A stretch of DNA of 38,639 nt from Bacteroidota bacterium (GTDB lineage: Bacteria; Bacteroidota; Bacteroidia; 2-12-FULL-35-15), in NCBI GenBank assembly GCA_005772895.1, contig SXIH01000020.1:1-38639 (forward strand), written 5' to 3'. Position numbers and translations under genes: made by a program. Numbering within the stretch: position 1 is the first letter of the stretch; the number at the start of each line of letters is the position of its first letter. Shown in pieces: positions 9,295 to 16,373 of this stretch. The notes beneath the pieces are model-generated. The model saw nothing but the letters and a program-made list of their open reading frames with translations. It was not told the DNA's origin and made no database searches.

Positions 9295-9570
9295 TTATTT
9301 GTTAACTGATTTTTTTAATTCTGCACCAGCTTTAAATTTAGCAACTTTTTTAGCTGCAATTTTAATAGCTTTTCCAGTTTGAGGATTACGTCCTGTTCTT
9401 GCAGCTCTTTTAGAAACTGAGAAAGAACCAAAACCTACTAACGCAACTCTGTCACCTTTTTTAAGTGCTTTTGTTGTAGCGTTAACGAATGCATCTAATG
9501 CTCTTCCTGCATCAGCTTTTGTTAATTTTGACTCAGATGCAATAGCATCAACTAATTCTGCTTTGTTCAT
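9295..9570 (-). CDS. HU family DNA-binding protein
   Basis: Nucleoid-associated histone-like protein that bends DNA without strong sequence preference, acting as a dimer. The 91 residues match the family. It starts [11 protein letters not shown], has the core VGFGSFSV, and carries the DNA-clamping beta-arm with GRNPQTGK, including the proline that intercalates DNA. ATG start. It is monocistronic, with a TTG-N20-TATTTTAG promoter upstream and a shared terminator downstream. Bacteroidota usually carry several HU paralogues, so hupA/hupB cannot be assigned. Confidence 0.97.
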   Translation of the reverse strand: MNKAELVDAIASESKLTKADAGRALDAFVNATTKALKKGDRVALVGFGSFSVSKRAARTGRNPQTGKAIKIAAKKVAKFKAGAELKKSVNK

Positions 9571-9609
9571 TTTGTTTTTAGTTTTTTGGGTTTAACATAT
9601 AATTGTAGG

Positions 9610-9640
9610 CTAAAATATTAAAACATCAGTAATCATGCAA
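9610..9640 (-). promoter_or_regulatory. Promoter of the HU gene
   Basis: On the minus strand, TTG (9638-9640) is followed after 20 nt by TATTTTAG (9610-9617), one base off the TAnnTTTG consensus. The leader to the HU ATG would be about 35 nt. Confidence 0.55.
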
Positions 9641-9711
9641 GTTTTAAAGCAGAAAAAGCGTGAAATTGTTGACAAACGCCTGTTTTGTTGATAAGTTATA
9701 CTAAAATCAGC

Positions 9712-9738
9712 AAAAAAGCCCTGTAAACAGGGCTTTTT
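9712..9738 (-). terminator. Terminator of tRNA-Leu
   Basis: AAAAAGCCCTG (9713-9723) and CAGGGCTTTTT (9728-9738) pair around a TAAA loop, with a T6 tract on the minus strand. It starts six bases beyond the tRNA 3' end. Confidence 0.9.
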
Positions 9739-9743
9739 AATAG

Positions 9744-9825
9744 TGCGGATGAAGGGACTCGAACCCCCACGCCTTTCGGCACCAGATCCTAAGTCTGGCG
9801 CGGCTGCCAATTACGCCACATCCGC
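9744..9825 (-). tRNA. tRNA-Leu, anticodon TAG
   Basis: 82 nt on the minus strand. The acceptor stem is GCGGATG/CATCCGC with discriminator A. The anticodon stem CCAGA/TCTGG encloses the loop CTTAGGA, so the anticodon is TAG (reads CUA/CUG). The extended variable arm (TGCCGAAAGGC) is typical of class II leucine tRNAs, and the T loop GGTTCGAGTCC is standard. The CCA end is not encoded and must be added. It is closely followed by a terminator, so it is probably a single-tRNA transcript. Confidence 0.97.
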
Positions 9826-9965
9826 AGGATAAAAAATGCATCCAAGCATTTTTATTAATTTAAGGATTGCAAAGATAAAATTTTTTACCGAAATCAAGCT
9901 ACATAAGAAAAATATTACAAGAACAGCATGATTGCCGATATATGAACATCCCGTTGATAATATAA

Positions 9966-9997
9966 TTAGCAAGCCTTTGAATAAAGTTTTATTTTTG
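9966..9997 (+). promoter_or_regulatory. Promoter of the flavin-reductase-like gene
   Basis: TATTTTTG at 9990-9997 is an exact TAnnTTTG match. TTAG at 9966-9969, 20 nt upstream, is a near match to the -33 TTTG. The ATG is 17 nt past the -7 box. Confidence 0.5.
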
Positions 9998-10014
9998 CGA
10001 AAGAATTTAATTTT

Positions 10015-10881
10015 ATGCTGTCGATAAACCCAAAAGAAGTTAGTACTGCTGTTTTGCACAGCTATTTATTAGGAGCGGTTGCTCCCCGCCCTATTGCTTT
10101 TGCCAGTACTGTTGATAAAGACGGGAATCCCAATCTGGCTCCATTTAGTTTTTTTAATGTATTCAGCGCCAACCCGCCCATCGCCATTTTTTCACCAGCA
10201 AGAAGTGGAAGAACTGGCATCACCAAACATACATATGACAATATTAAAGAAGTACCGGAAGTAGTAATAAATGTTGTAAACTACAATATGGTACAGCAAG
10301 TGAGCTTGGCAAGTACTGAGTATCCTAAAGGAACCAACGAATTTATAAAAGCTGGTTTTACGCAACTTGCTTCTGAAAAAGTAAAACCATTCAGAGTAAA
10401 AGAATCACCTGCACAACTAGAGTGTATTGTAAAACAAGTGATTGAACTAGGCGACAAAGGTGGAGCAGGAAACCTAATAATATGCGAAGTTGTAATGATT
10501 CATGTGAATGAAGATGTGTTGGACGCAAACAAACAAATTGACCCAAACAAAATTGACCTTGTAGCACGTATGGGTGGAAACTGGTATAGCCGTACAAACG
10601 GAGATGCTCTTTTTGAGGTTGCAAAACCTTTATTAAATTTAGGCATTGGCGTTGACCAAATTCCCGCTTTTATCCGCAACTCGAATGTCCTTACAGGAAA
10701 CAACCTCGGACAATTGGGAAATATAGAGAAATTGCCAACATCAAGCGAGATTGAAGAGTTTAAAACTTCCAATATTTTTAAAAATATCACTAAAGAAAAT
10801 GCCCATCTTGAGGCAAAGAAATTATTAGATACTAACAATGTAGAAAACGCATGGAAAGTATTATTATCTTTCGGACAGTAA
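10015..10881 (+). CDS. Flavin reductase-like domain protein (DIM6/NTAB family)
   Basis: Predicted FMN-binding split-barrel protein of 288 residues. The N-terminal half carries the family pattern: APRPIAFASTVDKDGNPNLA, then PFSFFNVFSANPP and IAIFSPARSG, which form the flavin pocket. Family members reduce FMN with NAD(P)H or act as partners of oxygenases; the substrate here cannot be named. The C-terminal 90 residues are less conserved. ATG start 17 nt after a TAnnTTTG box. The DUF3127 gene follows after 42 nt, and both read into one terminator, so a two-gene transcript is plausible without any obvious functional link. Confidence 0.85.
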   Translation: MLSINPKEVSTAVLHSYLLGAVAPRPIAFASTVDKDGNPNLAPFSFFNVFSANPPIAIFSPARSGRTGITKHTYDNIKEVPEVVINVVNYNMVQQVSLASTEYPKGTNEFIKAGFTQLASEKVKPFRVKESPAQLECIVKQVIELGDKGGAGNLIICEVVMIHVNEDVLDANKQIDPNKIDLVARMGGNWYSRTNGDALFEVAKPLLNLGIGVDQIPAFIRNSNVLTGNNLGQLGNIEKLPTSSEIEEFKTSNIFKNITKENAHLEAKKLLDTNNVENAWKVLLSFGQ

Positions 10882-10923
10882 ATTGAATCAACAGAAATAA
10901 TAACTATATAAACAAAAAGCAAA

Positions 10924-11289
10924 ATGGACATCACCGGGATTTTAAAAGTAAAAGGCGAAGCGCAGCAAATTTCTGATAAATTCAGAAAAAGAGAATTTGT
11001 AATAACTGATAATTCTTCTCAATACCCTCAGCACATTTCTTTTCAGCTAACACAAGATAAATGTGGCTTAATTGATAATTATGCTGTAGGTTCTGAAATT
11101 AAAGTTCACTTTAATTTGCGTGGCCGCGAATGGACAAGTCCGAAAAATGAAATTAAATATTTTAATACTTTAGAAGCATGGAGAATTGAAGGCAGCACTG
11201 CAGGTGCTAATACTTCTGCTTCAAATGAAATGAGTGGTGTTGCAGAAACTTTTACTGCTACAACTCAAGAAGATGATCTTCCTTTCTAA
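10924..11289 (+). CDS. DUF3127 family protein with SSB-like acidic C-terminal tip
   Basis: 121 residues. The first 95 form a compact beta-rich domain (MDITGILKVKGEAQQIS to LEAWRIE) that I recognise as DUF3127, a family of unknown function common in Bacteroidota. A flexible Ser/Thr/Ala-rich stretch follows, and the protein ends EDDLPF (116-121). That arrangement (small beta domain, disordered linker, acidic tip ending in Pro-Phe) is how single-stranded DNA-binding proteins are built; the tip of E. coli SSB is DDDIPF and recruits repair and replication enzymes. A nucleic-acid-related role is therefore inferred, not shown. ATG start. Confidence 0.85.
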   Translation: MDITGILKVKGEAQQISDKFRKREFVITDNSSQYPQHISFQLTQDKCGLIDNYAVGSEIKVHFNLRGREWTSPKNEIKYFNTLEAWRIEGSTAGANTSASNEMSGVAETFTATTQEDDLPF

Positions 11290-11307
11290 AAAAATTATTA
11301 ATGAAAC

Positions 11308-11342
11308 AAAAAAGCCTCATGCAAATTACATGAGGCTTTTTT
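11308..11342. terminator. Bidirectional terminator between DUF3127 gene and permease gene
   Basis: GCCTCATG (11314-11321) and CATGAGGC (11329-11336) pair around a 7-nt loop, with A6 before and T6 after. It lies between convergent genes. Confidence 0.95.
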
Positions 11343-11364
11343 GTTAACAAACTTTTTTACAGAT

Positions 11365-12612
11365 TTAATACATCACCTGATCATCGTCCATGGACTTGGT
11401 ATCCAAAGAATCACGTAAGCCATTTCCTAAAAGGACAAAAGCCAATACCATAAACATAATGGCTAACCCGGGAAGGAATGCTAAATACGGAGCATCGCCA
11501 ATAATATAACCACGGTGAGCATTAATCATTGCTCCCCAGGATGCAGTTGGTGGCTGTGCACCTATTCCTAAGAAACTTAAACCTGCTTCAATTAAAATAG
11601 CGGATGCAAAATTTGCAGCAGAAATAACAATCACAGGACCCATCACATTTGGTAAAACATGTCGCATAATTATCCGGTAATTTGAAAAGCCCAATGCTCT
11701 GCCTGCTTCAATAAATTCTTTTTCCCGCAAACTCATAACTTGTCCGCGAATGACCCTTGCAACTTCTACCCACATAGTTAAACCAACTGCAACAAACACT
11801 TGCCAAAAACCTTTTCCTAATGCTAATGTAATTGCAATTACAAGCAACAAAGTAGGAATTGACCAAACAACATTAATGATCCAGATAATCACATCATCTA
11901 CTCTACCTCTGTAAAATCCGGCCAGTGCACCCATTAATATTCCGATTACTACAGAAATAAATACGGAAACAAATCCTACAGAAAACGAAACTCTTGTTCC
12001 AATAATTAATCTGCTTAACAAATCTCTTCCCGCAGGATCGGTTCCTAAAAGATATTTTCTTGTAACAATATTGTTCTTCTCTACTTCTGCAATTAATTCT
12101 TTTACAGTTTTTCTAATTTTTTTATTACTTCCAAATTCGTAAAATTCGGTATAACCTTCTGCAACATTATTTACAATTGGTGTATTGTAGTCAATCGCAT
12201 AAACAGCATCAGCAAGGTTGTATCTAATATCGGTGCCTTGGCGTTTTTCATCACCGGTATACTCGCGAATAATAATATCATTGCCATCAAAACGATAATC
12301 AGAAAAAGGAATTGAGCGAAAATCACTCACTTCACCATAAATCATTTTTGAAAAAAAATTCACCTCGTGTGATGGCTCATTTTTACGGGTCTGAAGCATT
12401 TTTACTTCAAAGCCTGGAGGTTTTTTAGATAATTCCAGTAATTGGTCGTTAGCATCAGGAGTAGAATCCGGAGTAATTGAAAATCCTAAAATGGCCATGA
12501 TCATACATAAACCAATCACAATTAATCCGAACATAGCAAGCTTGTTCGTTTTTAAACGCTGCCAAGCATAGTAGGAAAGTGAATGAGAATATTTATCGTC
12601 TTTTTTAGCCAT
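11365..12612 (-). CDS. ABC transporter permease, OppC/DppC type, with periplasmic insertion
   Basis: Inner-membrane permease of the binding-protein-dependent family that imports peptides or related solutes. Visible: an N-terminal membrane helix (about 26-46), the LGTDPAGRDLLSRL signature (189-202), several further helices, and the EAA loop with EAGRALGFSNYRIIMRHVLP (302-321) that contacts the ATPase. At 415 residues it is about 110 longer than E. coli DppC, because an extra soluble segment (about 50-185) lies between the first helix and the LGTD motif. No OppB-type partner, ATPase or binding protein is encoded nearby, so it is an orphan here. It starts 3 nt after the glycosyltransferase stop, implying co-transcription. 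Confidence 0.93.
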   Translation of the reverse strand: MAKKDDKYSHSLSYYAWQRLKTNKLAMFGLIVIGLCMIMAILGFSITPDSTPDANDQLLELSKKPPGFEVKMLQTRKNEPSHEVNFFSKMIYGEVSDFRSIPFSDYRFDGNDIIIREYTGDEKRQGTDIRYNLADAVYAIDYNTPIVNNVAEGYTEFYEFGSNKKIRKTVKELIAEVEKNNIVTRKYLLGTDPAGRDLLSRLIIGTRVSFSVGFVSVFISVVIGILMGALAGFYRGRVDDVIIWIINVVWSIPTLLLVIAITLALGKGFWQVFVAVGLTMWVEVARVIRGQVMSLREKEFIEAGRALGFSNYRIIMRHVLPNVMGPVIVISAANFASAILIEAGLSFLGIGAQPPTASWGAMINAHRGYIIGDAPYLAFLPGLAIMFMVLAFVLLGNGLRDSLDTKSMDDDQVMY

Positions 12613-12615
12613 TCT

Positions 12616-13770
12616 TTAATTTAGTTTTCTCCCTTTCCATTCGTATTTTCCAAGCGAACCAATTAGTCCGAAAAACACAACATAAATCACATAAATGATT
12701 TGTTCCGGAACAAAAAACATTAAAAATCCTTTCTTCCCAAAGAAAGATGCGGATAAAAATAATAACAAAAAGTCAATAATGCATTTAATTCCTATAAGAA
12801 TAAGACAAATTCCTATAAATAGTGGATAGAATGGGGTATTTAATAAACAAATAGCCCCAATTACAGGGATTAACACCAGATAAACACTGAACAAATATAC
12901 TAACAGGGAAACCATTTTAGTTTCAGCATTTAATGCTAAATAGCCTTTGGATGCCCATCTTTTACGTTGCTGAACAAACTTTTTAATGGAATCCATCGGT
13001 TTAGTATAAACAATTGCCTCTTCATTTTTAAGAAAAACGACTTTGCCGGGAAAGTGCTTATTTATTTTGTACATAAGCAACACATCATCACCAGAAGCTT
13101 TTTTATCTGCTCCATCAAACCCATTAACCTCCATAAATGCATTTTTAGTATACGCCAAATTTGCCCCATTGCACATAATTGCTTTTTTATAAAAGAGAGA
13201 TGCACCTCCGCAAGCAAGCAATGCCATAAATTCTAAACTCTGCATTTTTTCAAAAACAGTTTTTTCATCAAAAAAAGAAACAGGACCAACAATCATTTTC
13301 GCATTTGTTTTTTTATAAAATGCAGCGATTGAACTCAACCAATTTGTTCCCATTTTACAATCCGCATCTGTTGTAACAATCAATTCTCCATTTGATAATT
13401 CAACTGCCATGGCAATTCCTTGCTTTTTCCCTTCACAGTTTTCGGGAAGTGATACACATTTTATATGAGATCTTTTTTCAGAATATTGCTGAATAATTTT
13501 ATACGTTGAGTCTGTTGAATGATCATCCACAACAATCATTTCGAATTTTTCAATAGGATAATTTTGAGCAAGAATACTATCAAGACAAGTAGAAATTGTT
13601 TTTTCTTCATTTCTTGCGACAACAATAACGGTTATAAAAACTGATTTTTCGTCTTTCCCTTTTTCGCTTTGCGTTCTATTCCATGCATAGCAATAGCTTG
13701 CTATCAGCATAAAATAGCTGACTCCTAAGACTAAACCAATAGAAACAAATATCCAGAACAAAAGTTCCAT
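12616..13770 (-). CDS. Membrane-anchored family 2 glycosyltransferase
   Basis: GT-A fold inverting glycosyltransferase of 384 residues. It has an N-terminal membrane helix (about 3-30), a cytosolic catalytic domain, and three C-terminal membrane helices (about 285-375). Catalytic motifs: VVDDHSTD with DD at 82-83 (nucleotide), DAD at 135-137 (metal, DXD type), GDD at 227-229 (base) and QQRKRW at 267-272 (processive-type Q/RxxRW). The architecture resembles processive or polyprenyl-linked sugar transferases; donor and acceptor are unknown. It starts 2 nt after the flippase-like gene, so the two are probably translationally linked and act on the same envelope glycan or lipid. Confidence 0.93.
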   Translation of the reverse strand: MELLFWIFVSIGLVLGVSYFMLIASYCYAWNRTQSEKGKDEKSVFITVIVVARNEEKTISTCLDSILAQNYPIEKFEMIVVDDHSTDSTYKIIQQYSEKRSHIKCVSLPENCEGKKQGIAMAVELSNGELIVTTDADCKMGTNWLSSIAAFYKKTNAKMIVGPVSFFDEKTVFEKMQSLEFMALLACGGASLFYKKAIMCNGANLAYTKNAFMEVNGFDGADKKASGDDVLLMYKINKHFPGKVVFLKNEEAIVYTKPMDSIKKFVQQRKRWASKGYLALNAETKMVSLLVYLFSVYLVLIPVIGAICLLNTPFYPLFIGICLILIGIKCIIDFLLLFLSASFFGKKGFLMFFVPEQIIYVIYVVFFGLIGSLGKYEWKGRKLN

Positions 13771-13772
13771 TC

Positions 13773-14732
13773 TTATTCTTTAAAAAATTTTAGTTTATAA
13801 ACGAATGCCGAGCCCATCAATGCAGGAATAGCCAAATTGATAATCCACAAAAACACTGATGCTGCTATAATAGGTGCATGAGAAGAATAAATTGTGCTAA
13901 AAAAATAAATTGCAACTCCTACCCTCACAGCTATTTCTGTTAAAGCAAATGTAGGGATAACCGATGTTACAAAAAACGTAAGCGCAATAAGAGAAAAAAC
14001 AATTATTGTCCCGCCATTTATTCCAAAAATTTTGAGTGTTAAATAATATTGAATAGAAAAAACGATGTATCGAAGTATGGATAAATTTATAACTGTGTTT
14101 AAATTTTTTCGGGAATGAAGTCTAAACGTGTTGATGTATTTTTTTAATTTCCCGGAAGATTTTTGTTTTTTATAAATTACATATATTAACACAGAAGCAA
14201 CAACTAGCGTCAATACGAAAATCCACACAAGTTTATTCAATGAAATAAATTGTTCGATTTGAAAAAAATCATAATACTTTTTTTCCAACATATAAAAAGC
14301 AAAAACACCTGCTATTACTGTGACTAAAAGCTGAGCAAGACTACCAATTAAACTCATTATAGTTGCCTGTATTTTATCTGCCTGATTTAAAAAAAACACT
14401 CTTCCGGCAAATTCCCCTACTCTGTTTGGAGTAAATATACTTATGGTTACTCCCGACAATACACCTTTTATTGAAGTAGAAAAATCAATTTTTTCGAGTG
14501 GTGCAATCAATAGTTTCCACTTAAACGCTTCCAAACCCCAATTTAAAAACATCAGCAGGACAATTGCAAGAATGTAAAAAATGTTATTGATTGTAAACAA
14601 GGTTGAAAAGTCCAAAATCACTGGAGCTTCATTCAGTTTATCGTAGATATAATAAAATGAAAAAAATAAAATTACCGACTTTATAAAAAGACTTATAACT
14701 TTGTAGTAAGGCTTATTTTGAGATGTACTCAT
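13773..14732 (-). CDS. Flippase-like membrane protein (lysylphosphatidylglycerol synthase TM-region family)
   Basis: Polytopic membrane protein of 319 residues with roughly eight hydrophobic helices. It contains the family pattern FKWKLLIAPL followed by TPNRVGEFAGRVFFL, where the N-R-x-G-E segment is the hallmark of the YbhN/AglD/MprF-type domain. No aminoacyl-transferase domain is attached, so it is the stand-alone form often called UPF0104. Such proteins are suspected to move lipid-linked substrates or phospholipids. First gene of the flippase-GT2-permease operon, transcribed divergently from ruvC across 65 nt. Confidence 0.88.
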   Translation of the reverse strand: MSTSQNKPYYKVISLFIKSVILFFSFYYIYDKLNEAPVILDFSTLFTINNIFYILAIVLLMFLNWGLEAFKWKLLIAPLEKIDFSTSIKGVLSGVTISIFTPNRVGEFAGRVFFLNQADKIQATIMSLIGSLAQLLVTVIAGVFAFYMLEKKYYDFFQIEQFISLNKLVWIFVLTLVVASVLIYVIYKKQKSSGKLKKYINTFRLHSRKNLNTVINLSILRYIVFSIQYYLTLKIFGINGGTIIVFSLIALTFFVTSVIPTFALTEIAVRVGVAIYFFSTIYSSHAPIIAASVFLWIINLAIPALMGSAFVYKLKFFKE

Positions 14733-14797
14733 TCTCCAACAATATTAACAAAAAGAGGCCGAATATCATTGTTAAATAAATACCTAAATCAAAAAAA

Positions 14798-15340
14798 TTG
14801 CATTCCACTGATAAAATAATTTTAGGCATTGACCCCGGCACCAACATATTGGGATATGGCCTCGTTCATATCAAAGGAAACAAAATGGAATTGATTGTGA
14901 TGGGAGTTTTAAGATTAGAGAAAGTTGGAGATGCAGCAGTAAAACTCAAAAAAATATTTGACAGAGTAGTATCCTTAATTGATGAATACAAACCTGATGA
15001 ACTGGCAATTGAAGCTCCCTTTTTCGGAAAAAATGTGCAATCGATGTTAAAACTTGGAAGAGCTCAAGGAGTAGCTATTGCGGCAGCTCTATCAAGAGAT
15101 TTAACTATAAATGAATATTCCCCTAAAAAAATAAAACAATCGATTACAGGCAGTGGAAATGCCTCAAAAGAGCAAGTTGCTGCTATGTTAAAGTCGCTTT
15201 TAAATTTTAAAGAAACTCCCGAATTTTTGGATGCTACGGATGGTTTAGCAGCAGCAGTTTGTCACCATTTTCAACGAAAACCCGGTTCTTCAAAAAAAAC
15301 CTATACTGGATGGAAAGCATTTTTAGCTGATAATCCTTGA
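14798..15340 (+). CDS. ruvC: Holliday junction endonuclease RuvC
   Basis: Resolves four-way DNA junctions in homologous recombination by symmetric nicking, working with RuvAB. The catalytic acids are in place: D12 in LGIDPGT, E72 in AIEAPF, D145 and D148 in [13 protein letters not shown]. The length of 180 matches the family. The start codon is TTG at 14798: the frame is closed by TAA at 14777 and no ATG precedes the GIDPGT motif. ruvA and ruvB are not in the window. It converges on the HIT gene across a 48-nt spacer with a repeat tract and no standard terminator. Confidence 0.97.
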   Translation: MHSTDKIILGIDPGTNILGYGLVHIKGNKMELIVMGVLRLEKVGDAAVKLKKIFDRVVSLIDEYKPDELAIEAPFFGKNVQSMLKLGRAQGVAIAAALSRDLTINEYSPKKIKQSITGSGNASKEQVAAMLKSLLNFKETPEFLDATDGLAAAVCHHFQRKPGSSKKTYTGWKAFLADNP

Positions 15341-15346
15341 AAGAAA

Positions 15347-15384
15347 GTGACTAAGTAACTAAGTGATTAGGTGACTGGGGGGGG
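15347..15384. repeat. Degenerate 8-nt tandem repeat ending in G8
   Basis: Four consecutive 8-nt units, GTGACTAA, GTAACTAA, GTGATTAG and GTGACTGG (15347-15378), run into eight consecutive G (15377-15384). AGAAAG just before and CTTTCT just after form a 6-bp inverted repeat around the tract. It fills the convergent spacer between ruvC and the HIT gene. Confidence 0.7.
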
Positions 15385-15388
15385 CTTT

Positions 15389-15781
15389 CTACAACTTTGC
15401 TTTAATCCTCTCAGCCATTTCGGCTAACTCTTCATTAGTGGGTTTAATCTTAGTCTGAGTAAAATTAACATCGTTAGCTGTATTCATTGGAACCAAATGA
15501 ATATGTGCATGAGGAACTTCTAATCCGATTACGGCTATACCAATTCTTTTACAAGGAACAGCTGCTTTTTGAGCTTTGGCTATTTTTTTAGCAAACAACA
15601 TCATGGCAGAAAGGTCTGCATCATCGATATCAAAAATGTAATCTGTCTCTTTTTTGGGAACAACCAGAATATGTCCATGAACAAGAGGGAAAACATCTAA
15701 GAAAGCCAAAAACTGGTCGTTTTCGGCAATTTTATAGCAGGGTATTTCTCCTTGGATTATTTTAGTGAAAATGCTTGCCAT
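15389..15781 (-). CDS. HIT family nucleotide-binding protein (HINT-like)
   Basis: Histidine-triad hydrolase of 130 residues. The triad HAHIH (H91, H93, H95) is followed by LVPMN, and the N-terminal pattern SIFTKIIQGEIPCYKI with FLDVFPLVHGHILVVPK is standard for HINT-type purine nucleoside phosphoramidases. The physiological substrate in bacteria is uncertain. It begins 3 nt after the greA stop, so it is the second gene of a greA-HIT operon. Confidence 0.95.
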   Translation of the reverse strand: MASIFTKIIQGEIPCYKIAENDQFLAFLDVFPLVHGHILVVPKKETDYIFDIDDADLSAMMLFAKKIAKAQKAAVPCKRIGIAVIGLEVPHAHIHLVPMNTANDVNFTQTKIKPTNEELAEMAERIKAKL

Positions 15782-15784
15782 AGA

Positions 15785-16258
15785 TTAGCGGGAAAGCTCA
15801 ACAATTTCGAACTTCATTACACCCGAAGGCACCTTAATATCTACCTTATCACCTACTTTTTTGCCGAGTAAACCTTTGCCGATAGGAGAATCTACCGAAA
15901 TTTTACCTGCTTTCAGGTCGGCTTCGTTTTCAGCAACCAAAGTATAACTCATAGTAGCACCATTGGCTACATTTTTAATCTTCACTTTAGATAATATAAG
16001 CACTTTTGTTACGTCAAGGGTCGATTCGTCAATCAAACGGGCATTGCTTAAAATCTCTTCCATTTTAGAAATTTTAAGTTCCAATAAGCCTTGTGCTTCT
16101 TTAGCAGCATCGTATTCAGCATTTTCGGATAAATCGCCTTTATCTCTTGCTTCGGCTATCTGCTTCGAAATATAAGAACGGTCATGCACCTTTAATTGGT
16201 GCAATTCATCCTTAAGTTTCTTTAATCCTTCTTCTGTAAAATAAGAAATAGTTGACAT
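15785..16258 (-). CDS. greA: Transcription elongation factor GreA
   Basis: Binds the RNA polymerase secondary channel and triggers cleavage of backtracked transcripts. It has 157 residues with the N-terminal coiled coil (about 10-75), carrying the acidic tip in SENAEYDAAKEAQG (D and E residues that coordinate the cleavage metal), and a C-terminal FKBP-like domain with DSPIGKGLLGKKVGD. ATG start. Its promoter (16330-16361) lies upstream of a strong GC-rich hairpin, so the hairpin should be transcribed as part of the greA leader. First gene of greA-HIT. Confidence 0.97.
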   Translation of the reverse strand: MSTISYFTEEGLKKLKDELHQLKVHDRSYISKQIAEARDKGDLSENAEYDAAKEAQGLLELKISKMEEILSNARLIDESTLDVTKVLILSKVKIKNVANGATMSYTLVAENEADLKAGKISVDSPIGKGLLGKKVGDKVDIKVPSGVMKFEIVELSR

Positions 16259-16277
16259 GGTTAAATGGTTTGGTTAA

Positions 16278-16326
16278 AACAGAAAAGAATCCCGCCCCGA
16301 TTACTCGGGGCGGGACTCGTTCTGTT
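16278..16326 (-). terminator. Terminator-like hairpin in the greA leader
   Basis: CCCGCCCCGA (16291-16300) and TCGGGGCGGG (16305-16314) form a perfect 10-bp GC-rich stem with a 4-nt loop. AACAGAA/TTCTGTT forms an outer 7-bp stem. On the minus strand the inner stem is followed by the T-rich ATTCTTTTCTGTTTT. It lies 48 nt past the stop of large protein B and 20 nt before the greA ATG. It can end B transcripts and, since the greA promoter is upstream of it, may also attenuate greA. Confidence 0.8.
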
Positions 16327-16329
16327 ATA

Positions 16330-16361
16330 CAAATATAATAAATTTTATTTAAATCAACAAA
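16330..16361 (-). promoter_or_regulatory. Promoter of greA
   Basis: On the minus strand, TTTG (16358-16361), 20 nt and TATATTTG (16330-16337) match both Bacteroidota promoter elements. The start site would fall near 16324, immediately before the hairpin. Confidence 0.7.
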
Positions 16362-16373
16362 AATATGCTTAAT

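Noticed and set aside
9666-9694. Two DnaA-box-like direct repeats (TTGTTGACAA and TTGTTGATAA) upstream of HU, possible replication origin
   Set aside because: Only two imperfect copies 19 nt apart, no AT-rich unwinding element cluster, and no dnaA or dnaN nearby.
9610-9810. Minus-strand ORF across the tRNA-Leu gene
   Set aside because: It overlaps a well-formed tRNA and its terminator and shows no protein-like pattern.
10500-10934. Minus-strand ORF of 144 codons inside the flavin-reductase-like gene
   Set aside because: The plus-strand frame has clear family motifs; this is its shadow.
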